64,000 nt of DNA from Salegentibacter sp. (GCA_017795085.1 CP051246.1:372001-436000); one strand, 5' to 3'. Numbered from the stretch's first letter, positions 34,353-46,949 are shown. The notes: generated by a model from the letters alone, not told the origin. Translations and numbers: made by a program.

Positions 34353-37300
34353 ATGTTAGCAAAGCAAACTGAAAGATTGAGTTTCTCTTCTGTAAAGAAC
34401 AGGCCTGATTATCCCGACTTTCTGGATATCCAGATTAAGTCGTTCCAGGATTTCTTTCAACTGGAAACAAAATCGGAAGAACGGGAAAATGAAGGGCTTT
34501 ACAATACCTTCCTGGAAAATTTCCCTATTACGGATACCCGTAACCAATTTGTATTAGAATTTTTAGACTATTTTGTGGACCCGCCAAGATACTCCATCCA
34601 GGAGTGTATTGAACGTGGCCTTACTTACAGTGTACCGCTTAAGGCAAGACTTAAGTTGTACTGTACAGACCCTGAACACGAAGATTTTGAAACCATCGTA
34701 CAGGACGTTTATTTAGGTACTATTCCTTACATGACCCCTAGTGGGACTTTCTGTATTAATGGTGCCGAGCGTGTTGTAGTATCGCAGTTACACCGTTCAC
34801 CAGGGGTGTTCTTTGGACAATCGTTTCACGCAAATGGAACAAAATTATATTCTGCCCGTGTAATTCCTTTTAAAGGAAGCTGGATAGAATTTGCTACCGA
34901 TATCAATAGCGTGATGTACGCATATATCGATAGAAAGAAAAAATTACCGGTTACCACACTTTTCCGCGCAATTGGATTTGAGCGCGATAAAGATATTCTT
35001 GAAATCTTTGATCTTGCTGAAGAGGTGAAAGTTTCAAAAACCGGACTTAAAAAAGTATTGGGCCGTAAACTGGCCGCTCGTGTATTGAATACCTGGTATG
35101 AAGATTTTGTAGATGAAGATACGGGAGAGGTGGTTTCTATTGAACGTAATGAAATTGTTCTTGACCGGGATACCGAGCTAGATAAAAATCATATTGAGGA
35201 AATCCTTGAAACCGGTACTAAAACTATTCTTCTCCATAAAGAAGATAATTCTACTGGAGATTATGCTATAATTCATAACACACTTCAAAAAGATCCTACC
35301 AATTCTGAAAAAGAAGCGGTAGAACATATTTATCGTCAATTGCGTAATGCTGAACCGCCTGATGAAGAAACTGCACGCGGGATTATCGATAAATTATTCT
35401 TCTCAGACCAGCGTTACAGCCTTGGGGAAGTAGGTCGATACCGAATGAACAAAAAACTTGGTCTTGATGTTGAAATGGATAAGCAGGTACTTACCAAAGT
35501 AGATATTATTACCATTGTAAAATATTTAATCGAGCTTATTAATTCTAAAGCTGAGATTGATGATATTGACCACTTGTCTAACCGTCGGGTTAGAACTGTA
35601 GGTGAGCAATTATCTCAGCAATTTGGTGTGGGGCTTGCTCGTATGGCACGTACCATCCGTGAACGTATGAACGTTCGTGACAATGAGGTGTTTACCCCAA
35701 TTGATTTGATTAATGCAAAGACACTTTCTTCGGTAATCAACTCTTTCTTTGGTACCAATCAGCTATCGCAGTTTATGGATCAGACCAATCCGCTTGCTGA
35801 AATTACGCATAAGCGTAGACTTTCAGCATTAGGGCCAGGAGGTTTATCCAGAGAGCGTGCAGGGTTTGAGGTTCGTGACGTTCACTATACACACTACGGA
35901 AGACTTTGCCCTATTGAGACCCCTGAGGGACCAAACATTGGTTTGATTTCTTCACTTTCGGTATATGCAAAAGTAAACGGGATGGGCTTTATTGAAACGC
36001 CGTACCGTAAAGTTGAGGATGGAAAAATAAATCTGTCTGAAGAACCGATATATCTTAGTGCTGAAGAAGAAGAGGAAAAGAAAATTGCCCAAGCCAATAT
36101 TCCGTTACAAGAGGATGGAACAATTGATTCAGAAAAGGTAATTGCCCGAATGGAAGGTGACTTCCCGGTAATAGATCCAAAAGAGGTTCATTACACTGAT
36201 GTTGCACCAAACCAGATTTCTTCCATTTCAGCATCATTAATTCCCTTCCTGGAGCACGATGATGCAAACCGTGCCTTGATGGGATCAAATATGATGCGCC
36301 AGGCACTACCGTTATTAAGGGCTGATTCTCCAATTGTTGGAACCGGATTGGAACGGCAGGTAGCTACTGACTCTCGTGTATTGATTAATGCTGAAGGAGA
36401 AGGAGAGGTAGAATATGTAGATGCAACTAAAATTATTATTAAATACGATCGTACGGAAGAAGATAGAATGGTAAGTTTTGACAGCGATTCAAAAACTTAC
36501 GATCTTATTAAATTCCGTAAAACCAATCAGGGTTCTTCTATAAACCTAAAACCTATTGTTGGGGTTGGGGATAGAGTAACTAAAGGTCAGGTTCTATGTC
36601 AGGGATATGCTACCGAGGCAGGTGAACTTGCTTTAGGTAGAAATATGAAGGTTGCCTTTATGCCTTGGAAAGGTTATAACTTTGAGGATGCGATTGTAAT
36701 TTCAGAAAAAGTGGTACGGGATGATATTTTCACCTCGATTCACATTGATGAGTATTCTTTGGAGGTTCGGGATACCAAATTAGGTAATGAAGAGTTGACC
36801 AATGATATACCTAATGTTTCTGAAGAAGCTACAAAAGACCTTGATGAGCATGGGATGATCAGGATTGGGGCCGAGGTGAAACCCGGAGATATTCTTATTG
36901 GTAAAATTACGCCAAAAGGAGAAAGCGATCCAACTCCTGAAGAAAAACTACTACGTGCTATTTTTGGTGATAAGGCGGGGGATGTAAAAGATGCGTCACT
37001 TAAAGCTTCACCCTCATTAAGCGGAGTGGTGATCAATAAAAAACTCTTTGCCCGTGCCATAAAAGATAAGCGTAAACGCGCTCAGGATAAAGAAGATGTA
37101 GCAGTACTGGAGAAGAAGTACGAAACTAAATTTGCAAACTTAAAATCGAAATTAATAGATAAGCTTTTTGCTATAATTGGTGGAAAAACTGCGCAGGGTG
37201 TTCAAAATGATCTTGGGGAAGAAGTATTGCCAAAAGGGAAGAAATATACCCTTAAAATGCTTAATTCTGTAGATGATTATACGCACCTTACCCAGGGAAC

Positions 37301-38165
37301 CTGGACTACCGATGATCACTTGAATAAGTTAGTTGCCGATCTTATCCATAATTATAAAATCAAGGAAAACGATCTTCAAGGGAATTTAAGAAGAGAAAAG
37401 TTTACCATTTCAGTAGGAGATGAGTTGCCTTCGGGTATTCTTAAACTGGCAAAAGTTTATATCGCTAAAAAGCGTAAACTTAAGGTTGGGGATAAAATGG
37501 CAGGACGTCACGGTAACAAAGGTATTGTTGCCAGAATTGTACGCCAGGAAGATATGCCATTCCTTGATGATGGTACGCCGGTAGATATTGTTCTTAACCC
37601 GCTTGGGGTACCTTCACGTATGAACATCGGGCAGATCTATGAAACTGTTCTTGGATGGGCCGGGCAAAAGCTTGGTAAGAAATATGCTACTCCTATTTTT
37701 GATGGGGCTACCCTTGAGGAAATCAATAAGCATACCGATGAAGCAGAGATTCCGCGATTTGGTCATACCTATCTTTTTGATGGTGGTACCGGAGAGCGTT
37801 TTGACCAACGTGCTACGGTAGGTGTAATCTATATGTTGAAATTAGGACATATGATTGACGATAAGATGCACGCGCGTTCTATTGGTCCTTATTCGCTTAT
37901 TACCCAGCAACCACTTGGAGGTAAAGCACAATTTGGTGGACAACGATTTGGTGAGATGGAAGTTTGGGCCCTTGAAGCTTATGGGGCATCAAGTACACTA
38001 CGTGAAATACTTACTGTAAAATCAGATGATGTGATAGGAAGGGCAAAAACCTACGAGTCTATCGTAAAAGGCGAGCCTATGCCTGAGCCGGGATTACCTG
38101 AATCTTTCAACGTGTTAATGCACGAACTGAAAGGTCTCGGATTGGATATTAAATTAGAAGAATAA
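34353..38165 (+). CDS. rpoB: DNA-directed RNA polymerase subunit beta
   Basis: Catalytic subunit of RNA polymerase, 1270 residues. The fork/rifampicin region is present ([66 protein letters not shown]), with the NxxGP-type conserved blocks further on ([48 protein letters not shown]). Residues around D-Q-T-N and H-K-R-R-L are wild type, so I see no rifampicin-type mutation. I choose ATG 34353 over the preceding TTG ([11 protein letters not shown]). Confidence 0.99.
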   Translation: MLAKQTERLSFSSVKNRPDYPDFLDIQIKSFQDFFQLETKSEERENEGLYNTFLENFPITDTRNQFVLEFLDYFVDPPRYSIQECIERGLTYSVPLKARLKLYCTDPEHEDFETIVQDVYLGTIPYMTPSGTFCINGAERVVVSQLHRSPGVFFGQSFHANGTKLYSARVIPFKGSWIEFATDINSVMYAYIDRKKKLPVTTLFRAIGFERDKDILEIFDLAEEVKVSKTGLKKVLGRKLAARVLNTWYEDFVDEDTGEVVSIERNEIVLDRDTELDKNHIEEILETGTKTILLHKEDNSTGDYAIIHNTLQKDPTNSEKEAVEHIYRQLRNAEPPDEETARGIIDKLFFSDQRYSLGEVGRYRMNKKLGLDVEMDKQVLTKVDIITIVKYLIELINSKAEIDDIDHLSNRRVRTVGEQLSQQFGVGLARMARTIRERMNVRDNEVFTPIDLINAKTLSSVINSFFGTNQLSQFMDQTNPLAEITHKRRLSALGPGGLSRERAGFEVRDVHYTHYGRLCPIETPEGPNIGLISSLSVYAKVNGMGFIETPYRKVEDGKINLSEEPIYLSAEEEEEKKIAQANIPLQEDGTIDSEKVIARMEGDFPVIDPKEVHYTDVAPNQISSISASLIPFLEHDDANRALMGSNMMRQALPLLRADSPIVGTGLERQVATDSRVLINAEGEGEVEYVDATKIIIKYDRTEEDRMVSFDSDSKTYDLIKFRKTNQGSSINLKPIVGVGDRVTKGQVLCQGYATEAGELALGRNMKVAFMPWKGYNFEDAIVISEKVVRDDIFTSIHIDEYSLEVRDTKLGNEELTNDIPNVSEEATKDLDEHGMIRIGAEVKPGDILIGKITPKGESDPTPEEKLLRAIFGDKAGDVKDASLKASPSLSGVVINKKLFARAIKDKRKRAQDKEDVAVLEKKYETKFANLKSKLIDKLFAIIGGKTAQGVQNDLGEEVLPKGKKYTLKMLNSVDDYTHLTQGTWTTDDHLNKLVADLIHNYKIKENDLQGNLRREKFTISVGDELPSGILKLAKVYIAKKRKLKVGDKMAGRHGNKGIVARIVRQEDMPFLDDGTPVDIVLNPLGVPSRMNIGQIYETVLGWAGQKLGKKYATPIFDGATLEEINKHTDEAEIPRFGHTYLFDGGTGERFDQRATVGVIYMLKLGHMIDDKMHARSIGPYSLITQQPLGGKAQFGGQRFGEMEVWALEAYGASSTLREILTVKSDDVIGRAKTYESIVKGEPMPEPGLPESFNVLMHELKGLGLDIKLEE

Positions 38166-38170
38166 GAAAA

Positions 38171-38230
38171 AAGTGTACAGTATGCAGTTGGCAGTATTTA
38201 CTGCCACTGTATACTGAATACTGAATACTG
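38171..38230. repeat. Palindromic spacer between rpoB and rpoC
   Basis: The 71-bp gap holds the inverted repeat GGCAGTA/TACTGCC (38190-38196 with 38199-38205) and several direct CAGTAT/ACTGAATACTG units that extend the palindrome. It resembles dispersed intergenic repeats of flavobacteria. Confidence 0.6.
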
Positions 38231-38236
38231 GAACAT

Positions 38237-41200
38237 ATGGCTAGAAATGATGATAAGAATACAGTAAAGAGGTTTGATAAAATCTCTATCGGTTTGGCTT
38301 CCCCGGAATCTATCCTCGCAGAATCCCGTGGTGAAGTTTTAAAACCGGAGACTATTAACTACCGTACGCACAAACCTGAACGTGACGGTTTGTTCTGTGA
38401 GCGTATTTTTGGTCCTGTAAAGGATTATGAGTGTGCCTGCGGTAAGTATAAAAGAATTCGCTACAAAGGTATTGTTTGTGACCGTTGTGGTGTTGAAGTA
38501 ACCGAAAAGAAAGTACGTAGGGATCGGGTTGGCCACATTAATTTAGTGGTGCCGGTTGCACATATCTGGTATTTCCGTTCGCTTCCTAATAAAATTGGTT
38601 ATTTACTTGGCCTACCTTCCAAAAAACTGGATATGATCATTTACTACGAACGTTATGTAGTAATCCAGCCGGGTATTGCCAAAGATGAAGAAGGTAATCC
38701 ACTTAAGAAAATGGATTTTCTTACTGAAGAAGAATATTTGAATGTTCTTGATTCAATTCCGCAAGAAAATCAATATCTGGAGGATAACGACCCAAATAAG
38801 TTCATCGCGAAAATGGGCGCCGAATGCCTTATTGAGATCCTGAGGAGAATTGATCTTGATGAACTTTCGTATGAGCTAAGACACAAAGCGAATAACGAAA
38901 CTTCAAAACAACGTAAAACCGAAGCTCTTAAGCGCCTACAGGTAGTAGAGTCTTTCCGTGATGCCAATAATAATCGCGAGAACCTACCGGAATGGATGAT
39001 TATGAAAGTGGTTCCTGTAATTCCACCGGAATTAAGGCCACTTGTACCACTTGACGGGGGACGTTTTGCAACTTCAGATTTAAATGATCTTTACAGAAGG
39101 GTTATTATCAGAAATAACCGTCTAAAAAGATTAATGGAAATAAAAGCTCCTGAAGTAATTTTACGTAACGAAAAACGTATGCTTCAGGAATCGGTAGATT
39201 CATTGTTCGATAATACCCGTAAATCTTCAGCGGTAAAAACCGACTCTAACCGTCCGTTAAAATCGCTTTCAGACTCGCTTAAAGGTAAGCAGGGGCGTTT
39301 TCGTCAAAACTTACTCGGTAAACGTGTAGATTATTCAGCACGTTCGGTTATTGTTGTAGGGCCTGAATTGAAGATGCACGAATGTGGACTTCCAAAGAAT
39401 ATGGCTGCAGAACTTTACAAACCTTTTGTTATCAGGAAACTGATTGAAAGAGGGATTGTAAAAACCGTAAAATCAGCCAAAAAAATAATCGATAAAAAAG
39501 AGCCTGTAGTTTGGGATATCCTTGAAAATGTATTGAAAGGACACCCTGTACTGCTTAACCGTGCTCCTACGCTTCACCGTTTAGGTATTCAGGCTTTCCA
39601 GCCGAAACTTATTGAAGGTAAAGCGATACAGTTACACCCATTGGCGTGTACGGCATTTAATGCCGATTTTGATGGTGACCAGATGGCGGTTCACTTACCG
39701 CTTGGGCCTGAGGCTATTTTAGAAGCACAGTTGTTAATGCTCGCTTCTCATAATATCCTAAACCCTGCCAATGGTTCACCTATTACTGTACCTTCTCAGG
39801 ATATGATTCTTGGTCTTTATTATATGACCAAGCCAAGAAAATCTACCGATGAGGAAGTGGTGAAAGGTGAAGGTCTTACTTTTTATTCTGATGAAGAAGT
39901 AGTTATTGCATACAATCAGAAAAAAATTGACCTGAATGCTGAAATTAAGATTAGGGCCAAAGATTATAATGAGGCCGGAGAACTGGTTTACCAAATAATT
40001 GAAACTACTGTTGGAAGAGTATTATTTAACCAGGCTGTACCTGAAAAAGTAGGTTATGTAAATACCGTACTTAATAAGAAAAACCTTAGGGATATTATTG
40101 GTACTGTATTGGCCAGAACAAGTGTACCTGAAACCGGAGAATTCCTTGATGCAATTAAGGAAATGGGATATGGTTATGCTTTCCGTGGTGGATTATCATT
40201 CAGCTTAGGGGATATTATTATTCCTGAAGAAAAGCATAGTATGATTGATGAGGCCAACGAGCAGGTTGAAGGTATTATTGGGAACTATAATATGGGGCTT
40301 ATTACTAACAACGAACGTTATAACCAGGTAATTGATATTTGGACTTCTACCAATGCCGGTTTAACCGAATTGGCTATGAAGCGAATCCGCGAAGATAAAC
40401 AAGGTTTTAACTCGGTATATATGATGCTTGATTCCGGGGCTCGTGGTTCCAAAGAGCAGATTCGTCAGCTTACCGGTATGCGTGGTTTGATGGCCAAGCC
40501 TAAAAAATCGAATTCCGGTGGAGGTGAAATTATTGAAAATCCAATTCTTTCTAACTTTAAAGAAGGGCTTTCAATTTTGGAATACTTTATATCTACTCAC
40601 GGTGCACGTAAAGGTCTTGCCGATACCGCTCTTAAAACGGCTGATGCCGGTTACCTAACCCGTAGACTGGTAGATGTATCGCAGGATGTAATTGTAAATG
40701 AAAAGGATTGTGGTACCTTAAGAGGAGTAGAAGTTCGACCACTTAAAAAGAATGAAGAAGTTGTAGAATCGCTTGGGGAAAGAATTTTAGGTCGTATTTC
40801 TCTTCACGATGTGTATAACCCTTCAACCGAAGAATTGTTGGTTGCTGCAGGAGAAGAAATCTCTGAAGAAGCCATTGCAAAAATTGATGATGCTCCTATA
40901 GAAAGCGTAGAAGTTCGTTCTCCGCTTACTTGTGAGGCGAAGAAAGGAATTTGTGTAAAATGTTATGGTAGAAACCTTTCAACCAATAAAATTGTACAAC
41001 GCGGTGAAGCTGTTGGTGTTGTTGCTGCCCAGTCAATTGGGGAACCTGGTACACAGTTAACACTACGTACTTTCCACGTTGGGGGAATTGCCGGTAACAT
41101 TTCAGAAGAAAATAAACTGATAGCCAAATTAAACGGGATTGCTGAAATTGAAGACCTTAAAGTGGTTAAAGGTGAAGCTCCTGATGGCGGCCAGGCTGAT

Positions 41201-42538
41201 ATCGTAATTTCCCGTACTGCTGAAGTTAAGATAAAAGATAAGAAAACCGGGGTGGTATTAAGTACCAATAATATTCCTTACGGTTCTCAAATCTTTATTG
41301 ATGACGGTGCAGAAGTTTCCAAAGGCGATACTATTTGCCAGTGGGATCCTTATAACGGGGTGATTATTTCTGAATTTGCAGGAAAAATCAAATATGAAAA
41401 CGTAGAACAAGGGGTAACTTATCAGGTTGAAATTGATGAGCAAACCGGATTCCAGGAAAAAGTTATTTCTGAATCTCGTAATAAAAAGCTTATCCCAACC
41501 CTTCACATTTTAGGTAAAAAAGATGAAGTAATCCGTTCGTATAACCTTCCGGTTGGAGCCCACCTTATGGTAGATAACGCTGAGAAGATTGGTGTAGGTA
41601 AGATTTTAGTGAAAATACCACGTAAATCTTCTAAAGCCGGCGATATTACTGGTGGTCTTCCAAGGGTAACCGAGTTATTTGAAGCGCGTAATCCTTCTAA
41701 TCCTGCAGTGGTTAGTGAGATAGATGGTGTGGTTTCTTTCGGGAAAATTAAGCGTGGTAACCGTGAGATTATCGTAGAATCTAAACTTGGTGAGATTAAG
41801 AAATATCTTGTTAAACTTTCTAATCAAATCCTTGTTCAGGAAAATGACTACGTACGTGCCGGGATGCCACTTTCTGACGGGTCGATTACTCCTGAAGATA
41901 TCTTAAATATCAAAGGGCCAAATGCAGTACAACAATATCTTGTAAATGAAGTTCAGGAAGTTTACCGACTACAGGGTGTGAAAATTAACGATAAGCACTT
42001 TGAAGTTGTGGTAAGACAAATGATGCGTAAGGTAAGAATCCAGGATCCGGGAGATACTATTTTCCTTGAAAATCAACTGGTTCATAAATCAGATTTTATC
42101 GAAGAAAATGATAAAATCTTTGGAATGAAAGTAGTTGAAGATGCGGGTGATTCTGAAAGCCTTAAGCCGGGACAAATTGTTTCTCCACGCCAATTACGCG
42201 ATGAAAACTCGCTTCTGCGTCGTGAAGATAAGAACCTGGCCACTGCCAGAGACGTTATCTCAGCTACAGCAACACCTGTATTACAAGGTATTACCAGGGC
42301 ATCACTGCAAACCAAGTCATTTATCTCGGCAGCTTCCTTCCAGGAAACTACCAAAGTATTAAATGAGGCTGCGGTAAGCGGTAAAGTTGATCAACTTGAA
42401 GGCCTTAAGGAAAATGTAATTGTAGGTCATAAGATTCCTGCGGGTACCGGTATGCGTGAATACGATAATATTATTGTTGGTTCTAAAGAAGAATTTGACG
42501 AAATGCTTGAGCGCAAACAGGAGGTTAATTATAACTAA
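38237..42538 (+). CDS. rpoC: DNA-directed RNA polymerase subunit beta prime
   Basis: Clamp and catalytic subunit, 1433 residues. N-terminal zinc site [20 protein letters not shown], the Mg2+-binding NADFDGD (475-481 with Asp477, 479, 481), trigger loop and bridge helix region ([30 protein letters not shown]) and the second zinc site C...CVKCYGRNL. Full length. A terminator follows 29 bp past the stop. Confidence 0.99.
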   Translation: MARNDDKNTVKRFDKISIGLASPESILAESRGEVLKPETINYRTHKPERDGLFCERIFGPVKDYECACGKYKRIRYKGIVCDRCGVEVTEKKVRRDRVGHINLVVPVAHIWYFRSLPNKIGYLLGLPSKKLDMIIYYERYVVIQPGIAKDEEGNPLKKMDFLTEEEYLNVLDSIPQENQYLEDNDPNKFIAKMGAECLIEILRRIDLDELSYELRHKANNETSKQRKTEALKRLQVVESFRDANNNRENLPEWMIMKVVPVIPPELRPLVPLDGGRFATSDLNDLYRRVIIRNNRLKRLMEIKAPEVILRNEKRMLQESVDSLFDNTRKSSAVKTDSNRPLKSLSDSLKGKQGRFRQNLLGKRVDYSARSVIVVGPELKMHECGLPKNMAAELYKPFVIRKLIERGIVKTVKSAKKIIDKKEPVVWDILENVLKGHPVLLNRAPTLHRLGIQAFQPKLIEGKAIQLHPLACTAFNADFDGDQMAVHLPLGPEAILEAQLLMLASHNILNPANGSPITVPSQDMILGLYYMTKPRKSTDEEVVKGEGLTFYSDEEVVIAYNQKKIDLNAEIKIRAKDYNEAGELVYQIIETTVGRVLFNQAVPEKVGYVNTVLNKKNLRDIIGTVLARTSVPETGEFLDAIKEMGYGYAFRGGLSFSLGDIIIPEEKHSMIDEANEQVEGIIGNYNMGLITNNERYNQVIDIWTSTNAGLTELAMKRIREDKQGFNSVYMMLDSGARGSKEQIRQLTGMRGLMAKPKKSNSGGGEIIENPILSNFKEGLSILEYFISTHGARKGLADTALKTADAGYLTRRLVDVSQDVIVNEKDCGTLRGVEVRPLKKNEEVVESLGERILGRISLHDVYNPSTEELLVAAGEEISEEAIAKIDDAPIESVEVRSPLTCEAKKGICVKCYGRNLSTNKIVQRGEAVGVVAAQSIGEPGTQLTLRTFHVGGIAGNISEENKLIAKLNGIAEIEDLKVVKGEAPDGGQADIVISRTAEVKIKDKKTGVVLSTNNIPYGSQIFIDDGAEVSKGDTICQWDPYNGVIISEFAGKIKYENVEQGVTYQVEIDEQTGFQEKVISESRNKKLIPTLHILGKKDEVIRSYNLPVGAHLMVDNAEKIGVGKILVKIPRKSSKAGDITGGLPRVTELFEARNPSNPAVVSEIDGVVSFGKIKRGNREIIVESKLGEIKKYLVKLSNQILVQENDYVRAGMPLSDGSITPEDILNIKGPNAVQQYLVNEVQEVYRLQGVKINDKHFEVVVRQMMRKVRIQDPGDTIFLENQLVHKSDFIEENDKIFGMKVVEDAGDSESLKPGQIVSPRQLRDENSLLRREDKNLATARDVISATATPVLQGITRASLQTKSFISAASFQETTKVLNEAAVSGKVDQLEGLKENVIVGHKIPAGTGMREYDNIIVGSKEEFDEMLERKQEVNYN

Positions 42539-42568
42539 TAGCAATACGGAATTTTATTCCTTTTAAAC

Positions 42569-42605
42569 AACCTCACAGGTTTTCAAAATCTGTGAGGTTT
42601 TTTAT
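42569..42605 (+). terminator. Intrinsic terminator after rpoC
   Basis: Ten-pair stem AACCTCACAG (42569-42578) with CTGTGAGGTT (42590-42599), followed by a run of T. It ends the ribosomal protein/RNA polymerase block. Confidence 0.9.
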
Positions 42606-42645
42606 TCCTGTAATTCCCAGCTCACCAAAATATTTTGAACTTTTT

Positions 42646-45600
42646 TTAAACAAGTTTCATCAAATCCTTTTTTGTTAATTGTTTAAAGAATCCGGAATCG
42701 GGGTGAATAAGATCTTCTACTAATTTCTTTTTCCTCTCTTGTAGTTCCATTATTTTTTCTTCGATGCTGTTTGGGGTAATCATACGTATAGCAATTACTT
42801 TATTGGTTTGCCCAATCCGGTAGGCGCGATCAATGGCTTGATTTTCAACCGCCGGATTCCACCAGGGGTCTACGATAAATACATATTCTGCCTCTGTTAA
42901 ATTCAATCCCGTTCCCCCGGCTTTTAAACTGATAAGAAAAACACGAATTTCTTCATCTTCCTGAAAAGCTTCTACTTGCTCCTGGCGTTTTCTGGTTTGG
43001 CCGGTAAGGTAGGCATACCTTACTGCTTCCTGATCCAAGCGTTCTTTTATTAGATCCAACATACCCACGAACTGTGAGAAAATTAGCACTTTGTGTTCAC
43101 TTTGTAGTTTTAGGATCTGGGTAATCAACTCCTCTAATTTGGCAGACTGGTTTCCGTAAAATTCATTGTCTGAAAGAAGGGCGGGCGAATTACAAATTTG
43201 CCGCATTTTTGTTAAACCCTGTAATATGTGCATACTGGAAGATTTTAGTTCTTTTTCACTTTTCCCTTCAAGGTATTGCTGAAATTCTTTTTTATAAGTA
43301 TCGTAAACACGACGTTGCTCCTTGCCCATATCACAATAAACCACCATTTCTGTTTTTTCGGGAAGTTCGGTAGCGACTTCCTTTTTAGTTCGTCTTAAAA
43401 TAAAAGGCCCCACTTTTTCTTGTAGTTCCATGGCTCTGGCTTCGTTTTGGAATTTGTCTATTGGGGTGGAATAATCTGCTGCAAATTGTTTGGCATTCCC
43501 AAATAAACCCGGTATGGCAAATGAAAGTTGAGAATACAAATCGAAAGTATTGTTCTCTACCGGTGTTCCCGTTACCACAATTTTTTGCCTTGCCTGTAAC
43601 AATCGTGCGGCTTTGTAACGTTTTGAAGCAGGATTTTTTATGGCCTGGGATTCGTCTAAAACAATGACATTGAAATTAACTTTTTTTAAAATTTCAATAT
43701 CGTTTAGCATTGTACCGTAGGAAGTGATGAACAAGTCATATTTTTCAAAAAGGATTTCCTTAGTATGCCGGTCATTTCCGTAAATAATTTTATACTTGAG
43801 TTTGGGTGCAAATTTTTTGATTTCTACTTCCCAATTATACAGTAAAGAAGTGGGAACAATCACCAGGTTTGGGTTTTTATTCCCTTTTTCAATTTGCGCC
43901 AGAAAATATGCAATGATCTGAACAGTTTTTCCAAGCCCCATATCATCTGCCAGACAACCTCCAAATCCAAATTCATCTAAAAAACTTAACCAATTCAGGC
44001 CTTCTTTTTGGTAATCGCGTAAGCTGGCTTTTAGATTTTTTGGGCTTTCCACATTTCTTATAGAGTGAAAATTAGCCAGTTTTTCACGATAATTTTCCAA
44101 TTCCATTTTTACTTCGGAAGGGAGGACTTCCTTTTCGAATAGTTCGTCTATGAGCCCGAAATGAGATTTATGCGTTCGTATAATTTTATCATTAATTTCT
44201 CCGGAACGGAAATAACGACTGAATTTTTCTATCCATTCTTTTGGTAATATTCCTTTGGTACCGTCGCCTAATTTCACGTAGCGGTTTTTATTTACCACAG
44301 ATTTTCGGATTTCTTTCAAATCCACTTTTTGGTTGCCAAAAGCAATATCGGTATGAATATCAAACCAGTCAATTCCCGATTTCAGAGTGGCTTGTACTTT
44401 CATTTTATGAGGGCTAAGATTATTGTTTTTCAATTGCTTGAACCCGAGTATGGTATAACCGTGTTCACGCCAGGCTTCAAAAGCCTCAATAAACCAGCCT
44501 TCGTTTAAAAACTCTTGCTTGTGCAGATAATAAAATTCTGTTTGCGGGTTATCCTCAAAAGTGTGGTGTTGAGATTGTATATTTCGTTTAAACCGGTGTT
44601 CTATGGTTTCATTCCGCTCTATTACATACATCTTTCCTTTTTTATCTTCGGCATACACATTCCGTCGGGAAAGTACGGGGGCTTCAATTTCGCCGTAACA
44701 TATTACCGGGGTAATCAGGATATAATCATCAGATTCAGAGAGGTAAACCATGTGTTCGGTAACCTGGTCCAAAGCTTGTTGCTGTACCACTTTTTTTGGT
44801 GCTTTTTTTATAAAGCTGTATTCCACATTTAGGACTTGTTCCAGATTATCTAAAAACTCTTTTTTAAATCCTGTAAATTGATATTCAGTCAAATAAATTT
44901 CATGTTTGTGCTCTCCGAAAAATGTTAATAGCCTATAAACTAATTGTTCTTTAATAAAATAACATTTTCCCTGAATTCGAAAATAATTTCCCGATTGTCT
45001 CAATTTAGCGGAAGAATAATTTTTTTCGCCTATTTTAAACTGAAGCTTTAAAATATAGAATCCATTTTTTTGTTGTACCTGCAATGTGGTTTCGAAATCT
45101 TCGACTATAAACTGGATAGGAGTGATTTTTGCCGGGGTAATTTTTTCTTCATGCCAGTCTGATTCAAAATAATAAAATGGTAAATCAAACGGATTTTTGA
45201 GAATATGGAGATCGCCAGAATAATCCCTGTCATATTCATCTTGCTGTAAAAGCTGTGTGATAAATAAAAACTCTTCGGGTTTGGACAGACTACTTAATTT
45301 ATCCTGTAAATTTACCGCTCTAATCGGTGATTTCATCTTACCGCTTTTGGCCAATGTGGCTTCCATTAATTGAAAACTAAATCCGGCATCCAGATAGTCT
45401 TCTGCCAAAATGAATTCTATTTTCTTTTTTTCCGATCCAGAGGCCGGAAATTGAAAATTGGGGAGCAATGTCTTTTTTAAAGAAGAGATATCCTGTTTAG
45501 AAAGCGATAAAAAGCTATGTTTGGGCTCGATAAAAATCCTTCCATAACTCAGGGAAATACCATAAAAATTATCTAAATTACCAATATCCCCCAGTCCCTG

Positions 45601-46299
45601 GGAATCGGCCTCTTCTTTTAAGAACTGAAAACGAAGTTTTTCGTCAAAGGCCACTTGAAGCATTTCCACTTCGAGTATCGTTGATAAAGTAACTTGCAGA
45701 TGCTTACAAATTTTAGTTGATGCATTCCCACAAGTACAATCTAACAGCAAATCATTCTCTTTTTGAACAATTTTAATATTAAAATCACGTATATAGGATT
45801 CATTGATTTTAGCGATAAAATTATTTGGCGGCATTTGGGCCTCAACAATTTCTATTGAATTGCGCCAACGTGGGTTTCGTGATTTTACAGCAATTCTTTC
45901 GATATCCTGGGCTTTTAATTGCAGGATATTCTGATTTTTTAGGATAAAGCTTTTTCCTTCTTTTTGCACAGGAATTTGGAAAGCCTCGGCATCATCAGAA
46001 GAGGTAACAATATTTGACAGTCCTTCTTTTTGTATCAAGCTATCGGCTTCGACCAATACATGAACAATATGCTTGCAATAGCCGCTCTGGTCGTAGGGGC
46101 AGCTGCACTGAGCAGAAACCACTTCCTTTCGAGTAAATTTAACTAAAGTGTTGTAATAGGTAGAGCCCAAAACTTCGGCTCTGATTTCATTAATACCAAA
46201 TTCCAGTTTTGAAATGAGGGAATCGGCATACCTGCTTTGTGTCTTTGCCGTAGTGTTTTCTTGAATAAAGGTTTGAAAAGGTTTAAAGAATAGTTTCAT
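42646..46299 (-). CDS. SNF2-family helicase with SWIM zinc finger
   Basis: A 1217-residue protein of the Swi2/Snf2 group that moves on or remodels protein-DNA complexes. N-terminal SWIM finger CSC...CKH (C65, C67, C75, H77), a second CTCG...CKH-like pair near residue 190, a long middle part, and a C-terminal helicase core: NWLSFLDEFGFGGCLADDMGLGKTVQIIAYF (Walker A, lysine near 790), LDESQAIKN (DEAH-type box, near 880), GTPVENN and QAIDRAYRIGQ (motif VI). Two RecA-like lobes are complete. It lies alone between rpoC and the DUF3467 gene. Its substrate is unknown; a role in gene regulation or transcription-linked repair is a guess. Confidence 0.9.
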   Translation of the reverse strand: MKLFFKPFQTFIQENTTAKTQSRYADSLISKLEFGINEIRAEVLGSTYYNTLVKFTRKEVVSAQCSCPYDQSGYCKHIVHVLVEADSLIQKEGLSNIVTSSDDAEAFQIPVQKEGKSFILKNQNILQLKAQDIERIAVKSRNPRWRNSIEIVEAQMPPNNFIAKINESYIRDFNIKIVQKENDLLLDCTCGNASTKICKHLQVTLSTILEVEMLQVAFDEKLRFQFLKEEADSQGLGDIGNLDNFYGISLSYGRIFIEPKHSFLSLSKQDISSLKKTLLPNFQFPASGSEKKKIEFILAEDYLDAGFSFQLMEATLAKSGKMKSPIRAVNLQDKLSSLSKPEEFLFITQLLQQDEYDRDYSGDLHILKNPFDLPFYYFESDWHEEKITPAKITPIQFIVEDFETTLQVQQKNGFYILKLQFKIGEKNYSSAKLRQSGNYFRIQGKCYFIKEQLVYRLLTFFGEHKHEIYLTEYQFTGFKKEFLDNLEQVLNVEYSFIKKAPKKVVQQQALDQVTEHMVYLSESDDYILITPVICYGEIEAPVLSRRNVYAEDKKGKMYVIERNETIEHRFKRNIQSQHHTFEDNPQTEFYYLHKQEFLNEGWFIEAFEAWREHGYTILGFKQLKNNNLSPHKMKVQATLKSGIDWFDIHTDIAFGNQKVDLKEIRKSVVNKNRYVKLGDGTKGILPKEWIEKFSRYFRSGEINDKIIRTHKSHFGLIDELFEKEVLPSEVKMELENYREKLANFHSIRNVESPKNLKASLRDYQKEGLNWLSFLDEFGFGGCLADDMGLGKTVQIIAYFLAQIEKGNKNPNLVIVPTSLLYNWEVEIKKFAPKLKYKIIYGNDRHTKEILFEKYDLFITSYGTMLNDIEILKKVNFNVIVLDESQAIKNPASKRYKAARLLQARQKIVVTGTPVENNTFDLYSQLSFAIPGLFGNAKQFAADYSTPIDKFQNEARAMELQEKVGPFILRRTKKEVATELPEKTEMVVYCDMGKEQRRVYDTYKKEFQQYLEGKSEKELKSSSMHILQGLTKMRQICNSPALLSDNEFYGNQSAKLEELITQILKLQSEHKVLIFSQFVGMLDLIKERLDQEAVRYAYLTGQTRKRQEQVEAFQEDEEIRVFLISLKAGGTGLNLTEAEYVFIVDPWWNPAVENQAIDRAYRIGQTNKVIAIRMITPNSIEEKIMELQERKKKLVEDLIHPDSGFFKQLTKKDLMKLV

Positions 46300-46526
46300 G
46301 AAGGTTTATTTCGTTATATTCTGGCTCAAACCCGCGAAATTACTCAAGTAAAAAACTATAGCTGATTTTTGCCAATTTTTGTTTCCAGCTTCATACTGAT
46401 TTCTTTACGGGAATTATAAGGATAAATTTAATGAACTGCCTTGAAGTAGAAAAGACGAAAAAGTGTTTACGAAGAGATTTTTTGTACTTTAGTGGAAATG
46501 AAAATGAATGATTTTAATTTAATAAT

Positions 46527-46841
46527 ATGAGTGAAGAGAAGAAAGACAAACAAAAAAAAATTAATATAGAACTTGATGAAAGTGTTGCGGAGGGAACGTA
46601 TTCTAATTTAGCCATCATCAACCATTCGGTATCAGAATTCGTAATCGATTTTGTGAATATTATGCCGGGAAAACCCAAGAGTAAGGTGAAATCAAGAATA
46701 ATTCTTACCCCTCAGCACGCCAAGCGTTTACTTAAAGCCCTAAACGATAATGTACAGCGATTTGAAAAAGCACACGGTGAAATTCAGGATTATGAAAAAT
46801 CTCCTATTCCTTTAAATTTTGGCCCCACCGGTCAGGCTTAA
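46527..46841 (+). CDS. DUF3467 domain protein
   Basis: Small protein of 104 residues: acidic/basic N-terminus (MSEEKKDKQKKINIELDES), then the DUF3467 part (YSNLAIINHSVSEFVIDFVNIMPGKPKSKVKSRIILTPQHAKRLLKALNDNVQRFEKAHGEI). Function is unknown; I recall it next to rpoC in other flavobacteria, here separated by the SNF2 gene on the other strand. Cytoplasmic. Confidence 0.88.
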   Translation: MSEEKKDKQKKINIELDESVAEGTYSNLAIINHSVSEFVIDFVNIMPGKPKSKVKSRIILTPQHAKRLLKALNDNVQRFEKAHGEIQDYEKSPIPLNFGPTGQA

Positions 46842-46873
46842 ACCTTACCAGAGCTTTTAGAAAATAATTAAAG

Positions 46874-46949
46874 AGACTGCCTACGTATTTATAACGTCAT
46901 TCTGAACTAAGTTCGGTTTGCCAGAAAATAACTTAGGCAGTCTTTTTAT
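46874..46949 (+). terminator. Long-loop hairpin with REP-like loop downstream of DUF3467
   Basis: Ten-pair perfect stem with a 50-base loop, followed by TTTTTATA. The loop contains a REP-like palindrome (CATTCTGAAC...GTTCGG). Confidence 0.55.
46895..46921 (+). repeat. REP-like palindrome, third copy
   Basis: CGTCATTCTGAACTAAGTTCG shares the CGTCATnCTGAACT core with the copies at 61 kb; it lies in the loop of the hairpin at 46874-46943. Confidence 0.5.

Noticed and set aside
34353..38165. Rifampicin resistance mutation in rpoB
   Set aside because: The residues of the rifampicin pocket that I could read look wild type.
44515..44832. Plus-strand frame of 105 codons
   Set aside because: Shadow of the SNF2-family gene, no recognisable feature.
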